Below are positions 10,976 to 22,435 of a stretch of 64,000 nucleotides of DNA, piece by piece. The stretch's first letter is position 1; every line of letters starts with the position of its first letter. The notes beneath the pieces were generated by a model. It made no database searches, had not been told where the DNA came from, and saw only the letters and a program-made list of their open reading frames with translations. The stretch comes from Ailurus styani. Lineage: Eukaryota > Chordata > Mammalia > Carnivora > Ailuridae. The DNA is taken from the NCBI GenBank assembly GCA_002007465.1, contig LNAC01000734.1, positions 467,802 through 531,801 on the forward strand, read 5' to 3'. The position numbers and the translations under genes are program-made.

Positions 10976-11358
10976 CTTAGTTTGAGATGCCATAACAAAA
11001 TAATGTAGACAGGGTAGCTTATAAACAACAGAAATTTATTTCTTAGAGTTCTAGAGGTTGGAAGTCCAAGATCAATGTGGCAGCAAGGTTGAGTTCTATT
11101 GAGAGCATTCTTCTGGGATGCAAAACTGCTGACTTCTTATAGTATCCTCACATGGTGGAGAGCAGAGAGGGGAAGAAAGCTCTTTAGTGACTCTTTGAGG
11201 GGCATGAATCCCATTTATTGCATATCTACCCTCAAGACCTCATCTAACCCTAATCAACTCCAAAAACCCCACTTCTTAATGCCTCATACCTAATGCCTTG
11301 CGGGGGGTATGATTTCAACATATGAACCTTCTAGGGACACAAACATTTAGTTTATAAT
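10976..11358 (-). mobile_element. MLT1-type LTR (ERVL-MaLR)
   Basis: A second antisense MLT1 LTR, 1.1 kb from the first. Landmarks are 'gagatgccataacaaaataa', 'acaacagaaatttatttctt', 'ggttggaagtccaagatcaa', 'atcctcacatggtggagagc' and a final 'gggacacaaacatttagttt'. It is about 383 bp, with no internal sequence. Confidence 0.88.
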
Positions 11359-11362
11359 TCAT

Positions 11363-11444
11363 TCTATCTATTTATCTATCATCTATCGATCTATCTATCG
11401 ATCTATCTATCGATCTATCGATCTATCTATCATCTATCTATCAT
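11363..11444. repeat. CTAT/CGAT tetranucleotide microsatellite
   Basis: An interrupted (CTAT)n array in which CGAT replaces CTAT at several regularly spaced positions. It begins just after the end of the MLT1 LTR. Arrays of this type are commonly length-variable. Confidence 0.95.
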
Positions 11445-14061
11445 GTTTCTTTTTACTTTATCCTATTTTATTCTATATTTTCTATCCATTTACCTATTTT
11501 TTGTGTTTGATGTCAGACTCCTAGGGCTTGGAGCTAATTCACATTACTTTTTACCTATGTGCTTTTACGGATTTCTCTGTGTTTCTATTTTCTCATTTAG
11601 AATATGAGAAAAATAATCATTTCTCTTTATAGAGCAGAGGAAAAAAATTGATGGAAGCCCATAATACAATGTTTGACCCTTCTCTTCAGTAAATGTAAAC
11701 TATTAATTTCTGTTTTTACTAAAAGTTTGATCTCAGTCATTTCTCATTATCTGTGATTTTTATCTCTGCACCATGTTAATCCAGAACTGAAGCCCAGAGT
11801 TTTGTTTGTTTTTAATTCATTCAACTCCACTTAACAAAAGGTGATTTCATGTGAGCATACTTTATTAAAATCCTGACGAACTAGAAAGGCATTAGATTAC
11901 AGAACTGCCTAGCAAACATTTTTAAAAATTGAAATATCACTGGTCAAAATCTGTAACTATTGTAGCCTCAGGGAATTCTTCACAGGTAGATATTTCAAAG
12001 CAATTGCTCATGCCCTACTAGTCTCCTGGCAGACTGTATTCCACACAAATCCTGTTAAATTCTTAGGTACAGCAGTCTTACCCCAGCCAACTCTCTCTCC
12101 TCGCCTCATATGTTTGATTAAATAGCTTTAGTAGGTGTGTTTCTAAACAACTCCAGAGATGGCTTCTGTAATTAGCATTAGACTGGGTTTTATCTTGCAG
12201 AAAAGGAGGGAAGGAGAGGATGGAAAAAAGGAGGAAAAAAATGAGAAGATGGAAGAAAAGGAAGTCAGAAACCAGCCTACTTAGGTGTAAACAAGAACAT
12301 TTTACAGAAATCTCTTCATTTAATATAATATAAGTGATGTGTCCTCTGGCAAAAGGCACAGAGCTCAAAACAATCTTTTTCTCTGATTAAATAATTTTAT
12401 CTGAAACTTGCTATAGGAATTGTCAAATTAAAGTGTCCCAGATGCTGAACTTCTGCCCGGTTAGCAACTGTGTGTGAGTTTACAATAGACAGAACTTGAT
12501 AATGCTGCTTTTTCCCGAACAACTCATTCCAAGGTAACTGTGTAATCTGACCCTTAAGGTGCTTTCCAATCCAGAGCTTTTAAAAGGCTGTGATTTCCTC
12601 ATGTATATACAAACCTCACAGAAAGTTTAAGGGATTTTATGAAGTCTTATTCAAATTCATGGAAAAAGCTAAATGCTGAGTTCTGAATGGTTCCCTCAAA
12701 TGGATTTATATGCTAATGTTACCAGAGATGTAGCCAGTCTGTATTTATTGACTCGATGGCTATTACCTACCTAGACTTTTCTAAAATATTCATTACCATA
12801 TTATCTAAGAAGTTCAAACTGTAAAGGCCATTTAGGTTCAGAATTTATCTGTGTGGGTGTATTTGTCCCATTAGCTTAGGAAATGATCATCTAAAGGCTT
12901 AACATGGCTCTTGGGACACAATGTCTCTCCTTGAATTCACCTCCCAGACATTAAAATAAAGACACAGTCACCTGGTTTCCTTGCCTTCCTTAGGATTCTA
13001 CCAACACTGCAGTATTCGGGTACACTCCATCTATTTGTGTCTTTTCCCAGGGCTTCTTTCACTAACTGTTCCTATTTTTCTTCCTTTGTTATTTTGTGCC
13101 CTGTGGCATAGCTCAGTCAATCAATTACTGCCGTCAGGGCTGATGCTGCAGGATTCAAACAAAGGCCCACTAGCAACAGAGAACCAATGACAAGAGCAAA
13201 CTGTAGTCTGTGTCACCGGGTCAGCTGATCAATCCATGATTGAATTGTTTTTAAATGTATGTCAATTCAAGAACAGGGCTCAGAGATATATTTGAGGCAC
13301 GAAGGAGAGGGGGAGGTGTGATTCCAAAACAGTTTTCTTCATAACAGTGCAGAGCTGACCTTGCATTTAAAGATAGAGGATGGGGGAAAGCTCTATGAAC
13401 GTGTGAACAGTATGAATAAGTGCTGTTTATAGGAAGCTGCTTTAATACTCTTGCTAACGCTGAACAATAGGAAGAGACAAAGCTCTGAAAAATGCATGCC
13501 TTTCCCTGTGATTGATCCTTTTATCTTTTCAGTCCTGCCCAGATGACAAAAAGCATTTACAGGGTAAACAAGCCTCAGTGCCTTTATTTTCCCCAAATAT
13601 GAGATATATCTTCCTTACTTAGAAATTTTGCTATTAGAGTATTTGCTATAGTATATTTCCGCCCCCCACCCCACCTGCACCCCTGTTTAAAAATTTTAAA
13701 AAAGAGAGGATTGAAGGTTTCGAAGTGAAAATCTGCAATTCCTTATAGAAACCTTTTTGTTTTGTTTGTTTTGCAATTAATGAACTCATTCTTGGCACAA
13801 AGGCACCTGGAGTCATGCTAAAAATAAAATAGACTTTGAAGTGAAAAGGTCCTTGTTTCAAACCTAGATGACACTCTTGGAAAAAAAAACAAAAAAACCC
13901 AGGACAATTGCCAGATGAAAATAAGTGCTCAGCTTACATCAATTCCCATCCCATTACCCCCACCCCACTTTTAACTATGTTATTTCTAAATTTCTCTAGG
14001 ACAACATAATTGCCTAATAGCAACACATTGTATCTTAAATAGGGAAATTCACATTTAAAAG
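11445..14061. other. Mostly unique DNA, no gene
   Basis: No transposon is confidently seen over 2.6 kb. This includes a purine-rich GGAAGGAGAGGATGG tract at about 12199-12270 and a C-rich run near 13660-13685. Bases 12420-13390 are less AT-biased than their surroundings. Open frames reach about 96 codons and show no domain. Confidence 0.5.
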
Positions 14062-14070
14062 GGACATTGC

Positions 14071-14095
14071 AAAATAAAATAAAATAAAATAAAAT
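14071..14095 (+). repeat. (AAAAT)5 flanked by 9-bp direct repeats
   Basis: Exactly five AAAAT units lie between two copies of ggacattgc (14062-14070 and 14096-14104). The arrangement looks like an A-rich retroposon tail between target duplications with nothing else left. Confidence 0.9.
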
Positions 14096-14280
14096 GGACA
14101 TTGCAGCGGGGAGTAGGCCAAAGGCTTCCACCCATTGTGCCACTTGCTTCTTATCATGATTCTTCTAGGTGGTCCCACCCTCTTGCTTAAGGAAACTGCC
14201 CTCGGGAGTTCTTAATCACCTGCTGACTGACTGCAAGCAGTTTGGACATTAAATCCAAGGATTTTCTTCCTTCTCTTCAT

Positions 14281-14722
14281 TGATGGTTCTCAAATGGTAG
14301 GGCAAATTCCAATCAAGGACAGGGGTTAAAAGAAAAAACATAAACTGCAGGACCCCAGCCCCAGAGCTTCTACTCACTGCGTCTACATGGGGCTTGTGAA
14401 TTTGCATTTTTGACAGCTCTCCCCCTACCCCCTACCCTCCACTGCAGGGTGTTTTTTTGTTTTTTTGTTTTTTTTTCTTTTTAGAGATTTTATCTATTTA
14501 TTTGACAGAGACAGATCACAAGTAGCCAGAGAGGCAGGCAGAGAGAGAGGAGGAAGCAGGCTCCCCGCTGAGCAGGAAGCCCAACGCGGGGCTCCATCCC
14601 ATGACCCTGAGATCATGACCTGAGCCGAAGGCAGAGGCTTTGACCCACTGAGCCACCCAGGTGTCCCCGCAGGGTGTTGTTGATACTGCTGGTCTAGAGA
14701 CCGTGCTTTGAAAACCACTGCT
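14281..14722. mobile_element. hAT-type DNA transposon (MER5-like), split by a SINE
   Basis: The left end 'tgatggttctcaaatggtag' and right end 'ccgtgctttgaaaaccactg' are inverted relative to one another, and the interior has 'aggaccccagccccagagct', as in MER5/Charlie-type elements. A SINE at 14455-14668 interrupts it. Without that insert it would be about 220 bp, the size of a non-autonomous hAT element. It codes for no transposase. Confidence 0.75.
14455..14668 (-). mobile_element. CAN SINE, recent mustelid-type
   Basis: Reverse copy with a T-rich tail broken by Gs, ending 'gagccacccaggtgtcccc'. The repeat gcagggtgtt (about 14444-14453 and 14669-14678) is its target duplication within the hAT element. 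Confidence 0.95.
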
Positions 14723-15198
14723 CTATACTGTGCTGCCTCTCATTGGAAAGATATACTTGAGGTATTTTACATTTTACTACCAATAAGATTTGCTTTTCAA
14801 GAAGAAATACTTGAGAATCACTTGAAAGATGAAACATACTATATAGTGATGAGCTAAATTTTATTAAATTCTTGGTTTTTATGCATGTAGAAATCACATG
14901 CTTTGGGAATTAAAATAATGAATAAAATATAATCCATGTCCTCTAAGAGCTCATCAACTAGTTGAGATTATAGCCATAGATACATATTTAAATTTATCAT
15001 TAACAAGGCAAACACAATGAATGCTTCAGCCGACTTTTAAAAAATGTACTCTGGGACTATGAAGCAGGAAATTCTATTTTAAAACAACAAGTCCTTACCT
15101 TCAACTTGCTTTATCTTTGAATCACTTCCACCCTCTCTCTTGCTTTCAAATGAAACTAAATATATTCTGTTTATTGCTGCTATTTCTTCAATCACACA
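14723..15198. other. Mostly unclassified; faint ancient repeat
   Basis: Bases 14900-15010 ('ccatgtcctctaagagctca') resemble a common, very old mammalian repeat whose class I cannot name with confidence. The rest looks unique. Confidence 0.35.
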
Positions 15199-15574
15199 TG
15201 TATTAAAAAACAAAATTCAGCCAAGTACATCTGATAATTTAATAGGCTTTATTCAACAGCACATGACTTGGGCAGCATCCCATCTAGCCAGCAGAAAGGA
15301 GCTCCAAGTAGCTGTCCGAACTGGAAGGCTCTTGTAGGAAAAAGGGGGAAAGGATAAGGGAAGAGTGGATGACCTCACCTTCCTCTGGGGATAGAGAGGA
15401 CATAGGCAGCAGAGCACCTCATTGGTGCCAAACAGAAAATTCCAGACTGACCAATTAAGACAACATTCCTGGGGAAAGCAAAAAATGCAATTAGGTTAGG
15501 TACTGAACCTTGGTTTGGTGATGTAGGCTTAGCACAAGTGACTCCATTTGGGGCCTGTTATTCTTTTTAACACA
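15199..15574 (-). mobile_element. Probable endogenous-retrovirus LTR
   Basis: Read on the minus strand it starts TGTGTTA and ends AATACA, and near its 3' end it has an AATAAA signal (plus-strand tttatt at 15248-15253). The terminal TG/CA and the polyadenylation signal support an LTR of about 376 bp. I cannot name the family, and no internal gene or matching second LTR is seen. Confidence 0.5.
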
Positions 15575-15729
15575 CCTGAGTCATAAAATAAGGCTTCCAC
15601 ATCAAAACCAAAAGTGCAGTGGGAGAATTCACCCTTAACCTTCCAATTGCAAAAGCCAAAGGTCTGAAAACAACCCTTATGTTTCTGAGGCGTTGGGCAC
15701 ATTATTGATCATTCTGCAAGCATCCTTAG

Positions 15730-16240
15730 CCTAGGTGAACCCTTCCTGTCCCTTGCTTCTCCCAGTCACTCAGACCTTTAAGCTTACTTCTTCTTCTTGT
15801 CTCAAAACCTCGTTTGTCTCCATCTAGCATTCACATCTGCTGCTCCCTGAGTTTTGGCATAGGTTCTTTTCTCATATCTTACAAGACTTTCTCCATCTCA
15901 TAAAGGAGTGATTTTTCTTAAAATGAGAGTCTGTACCTTACTCCCCCTTCAAAAAACATCCACGGAATCCTGGTTGCCTAAAGGCAAGCAAGACTTCTCA
16001 TCGTCTGGTCTGGTTAATTTTCCATGTGATCTCTTGTTTCTCTTTTACCTGTTCAATTCATTGTCCATCTCCATAGATCTATTATTCCATTGGCTATTTT
16101 TAACTGAAGGCACACATGATCGAGTGTGAAAAAATCACTCCATGGTTACACAAGAGGCTTCTCCTTTGCTTTTCTCTATCTTCTACTCGCGTAATACACT
16201 CCTGCCACCTTTGTGCTTTATTCCTCCTTGATTATTCTCA
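15730..16240 (+). mobile_element. Possible LINE-2 fragment
   Basis: Pyrimidine-rich text such as 'gtaccttactcccccttcaa' and 'tcctggttgcctaaaggcaa' resembles the end of L2 in plus orientation. The match is degenerate, and the boundaries are approximate. Confidence 0.45.
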
Positions 16241-16366
16241 TACCAACAGACATACACACTAATTAATTTAACATGATCCTCCATCCCATCTTCCATACGG
16301 TTAGTGTAATATATATTAACACTTGGAGATCATGCATATTTTTGGGTGGTATTCAGTGAGCACATT

Positions 16367-16686
16367 TTTTTAAATTTTTTTTTTATTATTTGCCCCAGGG
16401 GTACAGGTCTGTGAATCATCAGGCTTACACTGTTCACAGCACTCACCACAGCACAAACCCTTCCCAATGTCTGAAACACATCCACCCTATCCCTACCCTC
16501 CCACTCCCCATTAACTCTCACTTTGTTTTGTGAGATTAAGAGTCTCTTATGGTTTGTCTCCTTCCTGATCCCAACTTGTTTCATTATTTTTCCGTCCCTA
16601 CGCCCCACAACTCCACGCCCTGCCCCTCAAGTTCTTCATATCAGAGAGATCATATGATAATTGTCTTTCTCTGATTGACTTATTTC
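16367..16686 (-). mobile_element. Carnivore L1 3' end, short insertion
   Basis: After a T-rich start, the stretch 'gccccaggggtacaggtctg' continues with 'atcatcaggcttacactgtt' and 'ttgtgagattaagagtctct', the antisense of the carnivore L1 3' UTR as I know it. It is flanked by cagtgagcacatt (16354-16366) and cagtgagcatatt (16687-16699), with one mismatch. Only about 320 bp of the L1 was inserted. Confidence 0.88.
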
Positions 16687-16840
16687 CAGTGAGCATATTT
16701 TTTTTACCAGTCTATTCATTATCCTTCTTAGTTCTTATTTGTTTTGTTTAGTATTAAGAACTCGAAATTTATTCATTTTTCTACATATAATTCTACTTCA
16801 TTAATTTTGCAAAAAATACTTCTATTTTTCATTCATTCTT

Positions 16841-17035
16841 TTTTTTTTTAAAGATTTTATTTATTTATTTAACACAGAGAGAGAGATGACAAGTAGGCAG
16901 AGAGTCAGTCAGAGAGAGGAGGAAGCAGGCTCCCTGCTGAGTGGAGAGCCCGATATGGGCTCAATCCCAGGACCCTAAGATCATGACCTGAGCCGAAGGC
17001 AGAGGCCTTAACCCACTGAGCCACCCAGGCACCCC
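16841..17035 (-). mobile_element. CAN SINE, recent mustelid-type
   Basis: Reverse copy running to 'ccacccaggcacccc'. A perfect 16-bp direct repeat, tttttcattcattctt (16825-16840 and 17036-17051), flanks it. Confidence 0.97.
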
Positions 17036-17182
17036 TTTTTCATTCATTCTTGATTACATTGCTAAGTATTCCTAATATAGACACTTCCATTTTTGCTGAA
17101 ATACTTCTTTTAAGATTGTTACTTTCAAAAATGGACTTTTTTGTGATAAAAATTCTAAAGGGTTTTCACTCAGAGAATATTT

Positions 17183-17375
17183 TTCTTTCTTTCTTTTTTT
17201 TAAGATTCTATTTATTTATTTGACAGAGAGAGAGGGAACACTAGCAGGGGAAGTGAGAGAGGGAGAAGCAGGCTTCCCGCCAAGCAGGGAGCCTGATGTG
17301 GGGCTCCATCCCAGGATCCTGGGATCATGACCTGAGCTGAAGGCAGATGCCCAACGACTGAGCTACCCAGGCTCC
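17183..17375 (-). mobile_element. CAN SINE, older type
   Basis: Reverse copy from 'ttcttttttttaagattcta' to 'gagctacccaggctcc'. It is flanked by the 12-bp repeat cagagaatattt (17171-17182 and 17376-17387). Confidence 0.95.
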
Positions 17376-17387
17376 CAGAGAATATTT

Positions 17388-17695
17388 ATTTCACTTTCAT
17401 ATTTACATAGTAATTTAACTACATATAATAATCTATGTTTAAATTTTCCTTGAAAAATTAAAAAAAATTACCCCCACTGTCTTCATTTTAATCTTATATT
17501 TAAGTGAAATATAGATTTTATATTAACAGATTATATATAATTATGTTTAGTATATTACATTATATAATTTATATGTAATAATTATATAATTAATATATAC
17601 AACTTAAACATTTTATATATTACATTCAATTATAATATACATGTTGTATACATATTACATAAATAAATACAAAGCTTCATATACTTTATCACCTA
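17388..17695. other. Very AT-rich spacer
   Basis: Rich in TATATAAT and TTATATA motifs at 17500-17660, with no gene and no clear transposon. Confidence 0.6.
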
Positions 17696-17699
17696 ATGT

Positions 17700-19850
17700 A
17701 TTTAGTTTTTTACTTTTCTGACATTCAAATAAATGGTATTCGGGTTATAAGTTAAGTGGTTTGCAAGTCTACTCCAGTTTATATTCCTGAGACCTTTATA
17801 TCTATAGATGCATTTCATTTATTTTCATTTCTGTGTAGTGTTTATTGTAGGATTACTGTAACATGTATTTATTTATTCTGCTATTGATAAGATCTTGTTT
17901 TGAAGGATTTTGTTTTGTTTCATTTTGCTTTTAGAAACAAAGTTTCCATGAATATTCCTGAGCATGTCTTCTAGTGCACATGCTGAAGTCTTCTCCAGGG
18001 TTCCTAGGGTGGGTTGCTGGAATACGGTATATGCACATATTCAACTTTCTAAGATGATGCTGTTATTTTTCAGGGTGATTGCTCAAATGTTTATTCTCAT
18101 TAGCAGTCTTTGTAGCTACACATCCTCATCAAAACTTCATATTTCTTGACATTTTATTTTTTGCTAATCTGATGGTGAAATTGTATTTTATTATAGTTAT
18201 TCAATACCAATTTGCCAGCTGTTTTTTTTTTAAAACACTTTTGGTGGAGGACATTCATATATCCTCTTCTTAGAAGTGCCTATCAAAATATTTTCACCAT
18301 TAGTTTACCTTTTCCTCTGCCATGCATATGAATTATTTTTATATTTTCTATAATAATCTATTTTTTATATATAGTATATATAACAATCCTTTTTAGAGAT
18401 ATATGTGTGTGGGTGCAGGTGTATGTGCACATAATGCAAATATCTATCTCCTCCAACTTTGTGAAAACTTTTAGCCTTTTGATGAATAGATGTTCTTCAT
18501 TTTAATGCAAGTGAAATGCTCAGACTTTTAACTTACGTCTTATACTCCCTGTGTCTTGTTTAAGGAAGTCATTTCCGCACTCCAAGATTATACAGTCTCC
18601 ATGTTGCCTTCTGAAACCTTTATAGTTATACATTTCACATTTAAATCTTTAGTCCTTTTGGAAATAATAGTAAAATTGGAATGATATAAGGATTGATAAA
18701 TCTGTCATATAAACAGCCAGTTTTACTAGCACCATTCATTTAATACTCCAACCTTCCTACAACTAACCTGTTTTGGTCTCTTTGTCAGGTATAAACTGTC
18801 CGTATTTTGTATGAACGTGTTCCTTAACCCTCTACTTTCTCAGTTGGTCTGTCTTACTTTGCTCCGCTGCAAAATGTCTTAGTCATTTTAGCTTTTTAGT
18901 AAGTCTGGATACTGGCAACGTAAGTCACTTACTTTTGTTTTTTGTTTTTGTTTTTTTAAAGATTTTTATTTATTTATTTGAGAGAGTGAGCAAGGGAGGA
19001 GAGAAAACATGCAGAAGAGGGGAGGAGGGGCAGAGGGAGAGGGAGAAGCAGACTCCCCACTGAGCAGGGACCTGGAGGTGGGACTTGATCCCAGGACCCT
19101 GGGATCATGACCTGAGCTGAAGGCAGCCACTTAACCCCCTGAGCCACCCAGGCACTCTCTTATGTTTGCTTCTTTGTCAAGAGCATCTTGGTGGCTTTAC
19201 TGTATCATTTGTTCTCACATACAATTTTTAGAATTATTAAACTTCATGTCAAATTTTATTAAATATTTTCTAAGATTATACTGGAATTAAAGTAAATGTG
19301 TAAATCAATTTGTAAACGATTCACAATATCATGATATTAAATCTCTTTCTCTATAAACATGGTACATATTTCCACTTAAGGCTTTCAAATTTTCTAATAG
19401 GCATTGTATGTTTTGTGAGAACATTATGTTGTTGGTTATTGTCAGTAACATACATTTTTAAATCACATAAATAAAAACATTGGTGATTAATTATGCATCC
19501 AAAATTTGGGTGATTTTATAAATTTTAATGATTTTTCTTAAATCACTGTAGGTTTTCTACTTAGGTAATGATATAATCTGTAAACAATGAGGCTTTGTGC
19601 TTTTCCTTTCCAGTTTATATAATTCTATTTTTTTCCTTGACTTACCATGCTGATTAGACAGTATTCTTCTTTGCCTTTTTTGTGAATATGAAGAGGATTT
19701 AAAAAATATTTTATCATTACATATAATGGGTGTATTAGGTATTTGTGTATGTCCTTTATCGATTAAGTAAAATTCCATATTTGCTGATTTTTTTTGAAAT
19801 CTTAACTGGATGTTCATTTTTACTAAATGATGTTTTCTGCATCTTTTGAG
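17700..19850 (-). mobile_element. Old L1, minus strand, split by a SINE
   Basis: Read on the minus strand it goes from ORF2 (19850) to the 3' UTR (about 17700). At 19562-19600 the minus strand encodes 'SLFTDYIIT', the reverse transcriptase box with the second catalytic Asp changed to Tyr. Bases 17930-18200 match the antisense 3' UTR ('gcatgtcttctagtgcacat', 'cacatcctcatcaaaacttc'). A SINE at 18945-19158 divides it. The 143-codon frame at 19557-19988 crosses this decayed region and the next L1 and is not a gene. Confidence 0.85.
18945..19158 (-). mobile_element. CAN SINE, older type
   Basis: Reverse copy with a T/G-rich tail end, then 'aaagatttttatttatttat', ending 'gagccacccaggcac'. The target duplication is unclear (cttacttttg against cttatgtttg), consistent with age. 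It sits inside the minus-strand L1. Confidence 0.92.
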
Positions 19851-19854
19851 ATGG

Positions 19855-21155
19855 TTAAGAATCCAGAAATAGACCCCCACATATAAGGTCCATTGAATTT
19901 TGATTAAAAAGTGAAGATAATTCAAAAGAAAAAGAATAGGTTTTTCAACAAATGATTCTGGAAAAACGGAATATTGTATACTACCCATATAAATCTATAT
20001 CTAGACTACATAGAAAAATTACTCAAAATGAGTCATGTCCCCAAATAAAAAATCTGTAGCTATAAAGTTCCAGAGTTATACAAAGACTTCTCAGATATGA
20101 CACAAAAAACACAGTTCATAGAGAAAAAACATAATGAATTATATTTCATTGTGAATAAGAGCTTCTGCTTTTCAAAAGAAAGTGTTAAGACAATTAGTAC
20201 AGAAGTCATAGATGGGGAAATAGTTGCAAATCATGTATTTTAAAATGTGCTAAAAGGTGCATGTACAGGGTATGTAAAGAACCCAGAAAAAGCAAGGAAG
20301 GCAAATGAACAATTTAATTTAAAAAGAATGGACAAAAGATATGACAGATAATTCACCAAAGATAATCTATGGATGGCAAGTTAGTACATAAAAAGAAGCT
20401 CAACATTGCCAGTCATTAGGGAAATATAATTTAATACCACAGTGAGCCAGTACCGCACACCTAATAAAATGGCTAAGATTAAAGAAAGTGATCACACCAT
20501 ATGTTGGCAAGGATGAAGAGCAAATGGATTGTTAACACATGGCTTCTGGGAGTATCAAATGTACAACCACTTTGGAAAACAGCTTAGGAGTTTCTCAAGA
20601 AGTTCAGTTCCGACCTAACCATCTAACTACTAGATATTTACCTAAGAGAAATGAAAGCATATATCCGCACAAAAACTTATACACGAAAGTTCATAGCAGC
20701 TTTGTTTATAATAAAAAAATGGAAACAACCAAGATAGCCATCAAAAGATGAATAGATGAACAAATTATGGTATATCCATATAAAGAAATATTATTCAGCA
20801 ATAAAATAGAATGAACTATTGATACATGCAGCAATGTGGGTGGATCTGTAAATAATTGTTTTGATACAGACAAAAAAGACCATGTACTATATTATTCCAT
20901 TTATATAAAATCCTAGAAAATGCAAACTTATCAATACTGATAGAAAATAGATCCATAGTTGCTTAGGAGTAAAAGATAAGAGATATAGGAAGGTGGATTA
21001 CATGAAGAAACTTTTGAGGGTAATGGATATGTTTACTATCTTGACTGTGATGACTTCACAGCTATATACATATTTACAAACTTACCACACGATGCATAGT
21101 ATTATATGTAGTTTATTGCATGTCATTTATACCTCATTATAGCTATAACAAAAAA
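19855..21155 (+). mobile_element. Old L1, plus strand, ORF2 end and 3' UTR
   Basis: Begins in C-terminal ORF2 ('aagaatccagaaatagaccc', 'ttttcaacaaatgattctgg'), runs through the block with 'cagtcattagggaaatataa' and ends in a 3' UTR near 21155. It abuts the minus-strand L1 at about 19850. Stops are frequent. Confidence 0.85.
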
Positions 21156-21189
21156 CTACTCATTGATAAAACATTGAATGTTTTTACCC

Positions 21190-21600
21190 TGAAATTGAGA
21201 GTAAAGCAGGATATCTAGTCTCATGCCTTCTATTCAATATCGCACTGCTGGTTATAGCCAATGGCAATAAGGGAAGAAAAGGAATTAAATGTTCTTGATG
21301 CAACTTGATGAAAAAAGCAGTCTTTTTATTACATGGTATTGGCTCTTCTAGACAGTAATATGGGGAAAAAACATGCCTTGACTGTTATTTATACTGCACA
21401 CAAATATGAATTTGAGGTCAATTAATCCAATTAGTTAATTAGATTAAGTATCAATTAGATTAAAAAGCTAAAATTAAAAAGCTAAGGTACAAAGCACCTA
21501 GAAGAAAACATTGTAGAATAGCCTTGTGATCTCACTGTAGGCAAAATTTCTTAAGGAAAATGACATAAAAATATTAACCAAAAATTTAAAAATTTGTAAA
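21190..21600 (+). mobile_element. L1 ORF2 fragment, plus strand
   Basis: 'gtctcatgccttctattcaa' followed by 'tagccaatggcaataaggga' is a decayed version of the ORF2 segment just before the FADD box. It lies downstream of an L1 3' end, so it is a separate insertion or a rearranged piece. Confidence 0.7.
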
Positions 21601-21602
21601 AT

Positions 21603-21808
21603 GGGGCACCTGGGTGGCTCAGTGGGTTAAAGCTTCTGCCTTCTGCTCAGGTCACGATCTCAGGGTCCTGGGATTGAGCCCCACCCCAAGTTGGGCAGCC
21701 TGCTCAGCAGGGAATCTGCTTCCTCCTCTCTCTCTGCCTGCCTCTCTGCCTACTTGTGATCTCTCTCTCTCTCTCATATAAATAAATAAAATCTTAAAAA
21801 AAAAAAAG
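21603..21808 (+). mobile_element. CAN SINE, recent mustelid-type
   Basis: Starts 'ggggcacctgggtggctcag' with a GTTAAAGC block, and has the CTCTGCCTACTTGTGATCTC tail block and an AAATAAATAAAATCTT poly-A end. I could not fix a clean target duplication in the A-rich flanks. Confidence 0.95.
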
Positions 21809-21829
21809 AAATAGACTAAATATAACAAG

Positions 21830-22435
21830 GAATTAGAGACTGGACCAGTAAAAACAACTCCAAAGAAGATAAGAATAGTACATACAAGAAACAGCCACTA
21901 CTTCTAAGGTTTAGGTAAAGCACCCAAAAAAGTGACACCTACCTCTCAGGAGGAGACTCAGTGGCGTGCTCACTGGATGGCCGAGTAGTGTGACCATCTC
22001 ATGACAGTGGAGCTTGGTGGGAACGGACTCCTCAAGAGTCCTGAGTAAAAGCACAACAGCATATCCTTAACTATAGACAATACATTGTACGGCAGACCTC
22101 TATCATTTATGCATCTTATATAACTATTTTATACCCATCGAACAACTTCCTATTTTCTGCTCTCCCTATCCCCTGGCAACCACTATTCTATTTTCTGCTT
22201 TTACATGTTTGACTATTTTAGATGCCTCAGATAAGTGGAATCATATTTGTTCTTTGGTGACTGACTTCTTTCACTTAACATCATGGTTTTGTTTATTACC
22301 TCGACTAGGGTCATGGGATTACAGGTATAAGCATATGTCCAAGCTCATCAAATTGTACACAGTAAGTATGTGCAGGATTTTTTGTATACCAATTATGCCT
22401 CAATAAAGTTGTTTAAGAAAAAAATTTCTGGGGAA
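21830..22435. mobile_element. L1-like 3' UTR material
   Basis: Bases 22060-22290 ('acattgtacggcagacctct', 'ccctggcaaccactattcta', 'agataagtggaatcatattt') and 22345-22420 ('accaattatgcctcaataaa') resemble 3' regions of old L1M elements. The family and orientation are uncertain, and 21830-22050 is unassigned. Confidence 0.5.

Noticed and set aside
11363..11444. CRISPR-like array
   Set aside because: The repeats are 4 bp with no spacers; this is a microsatellite in animal DNA.
19557..19988. 143-codon open frame on the minus strand, the longest in the window
   Set aside because: It crosses the junction of two decayed L1s in a frame different from the ORF2 remnant and shows no domain.
17700..21155. 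Single L1 with a 5' inversion (twin priming)
   Set aside because: The minus-strand part includes C-terminal ORF2 and its own 3' UTR, so it is not just an inverted 5' portion.
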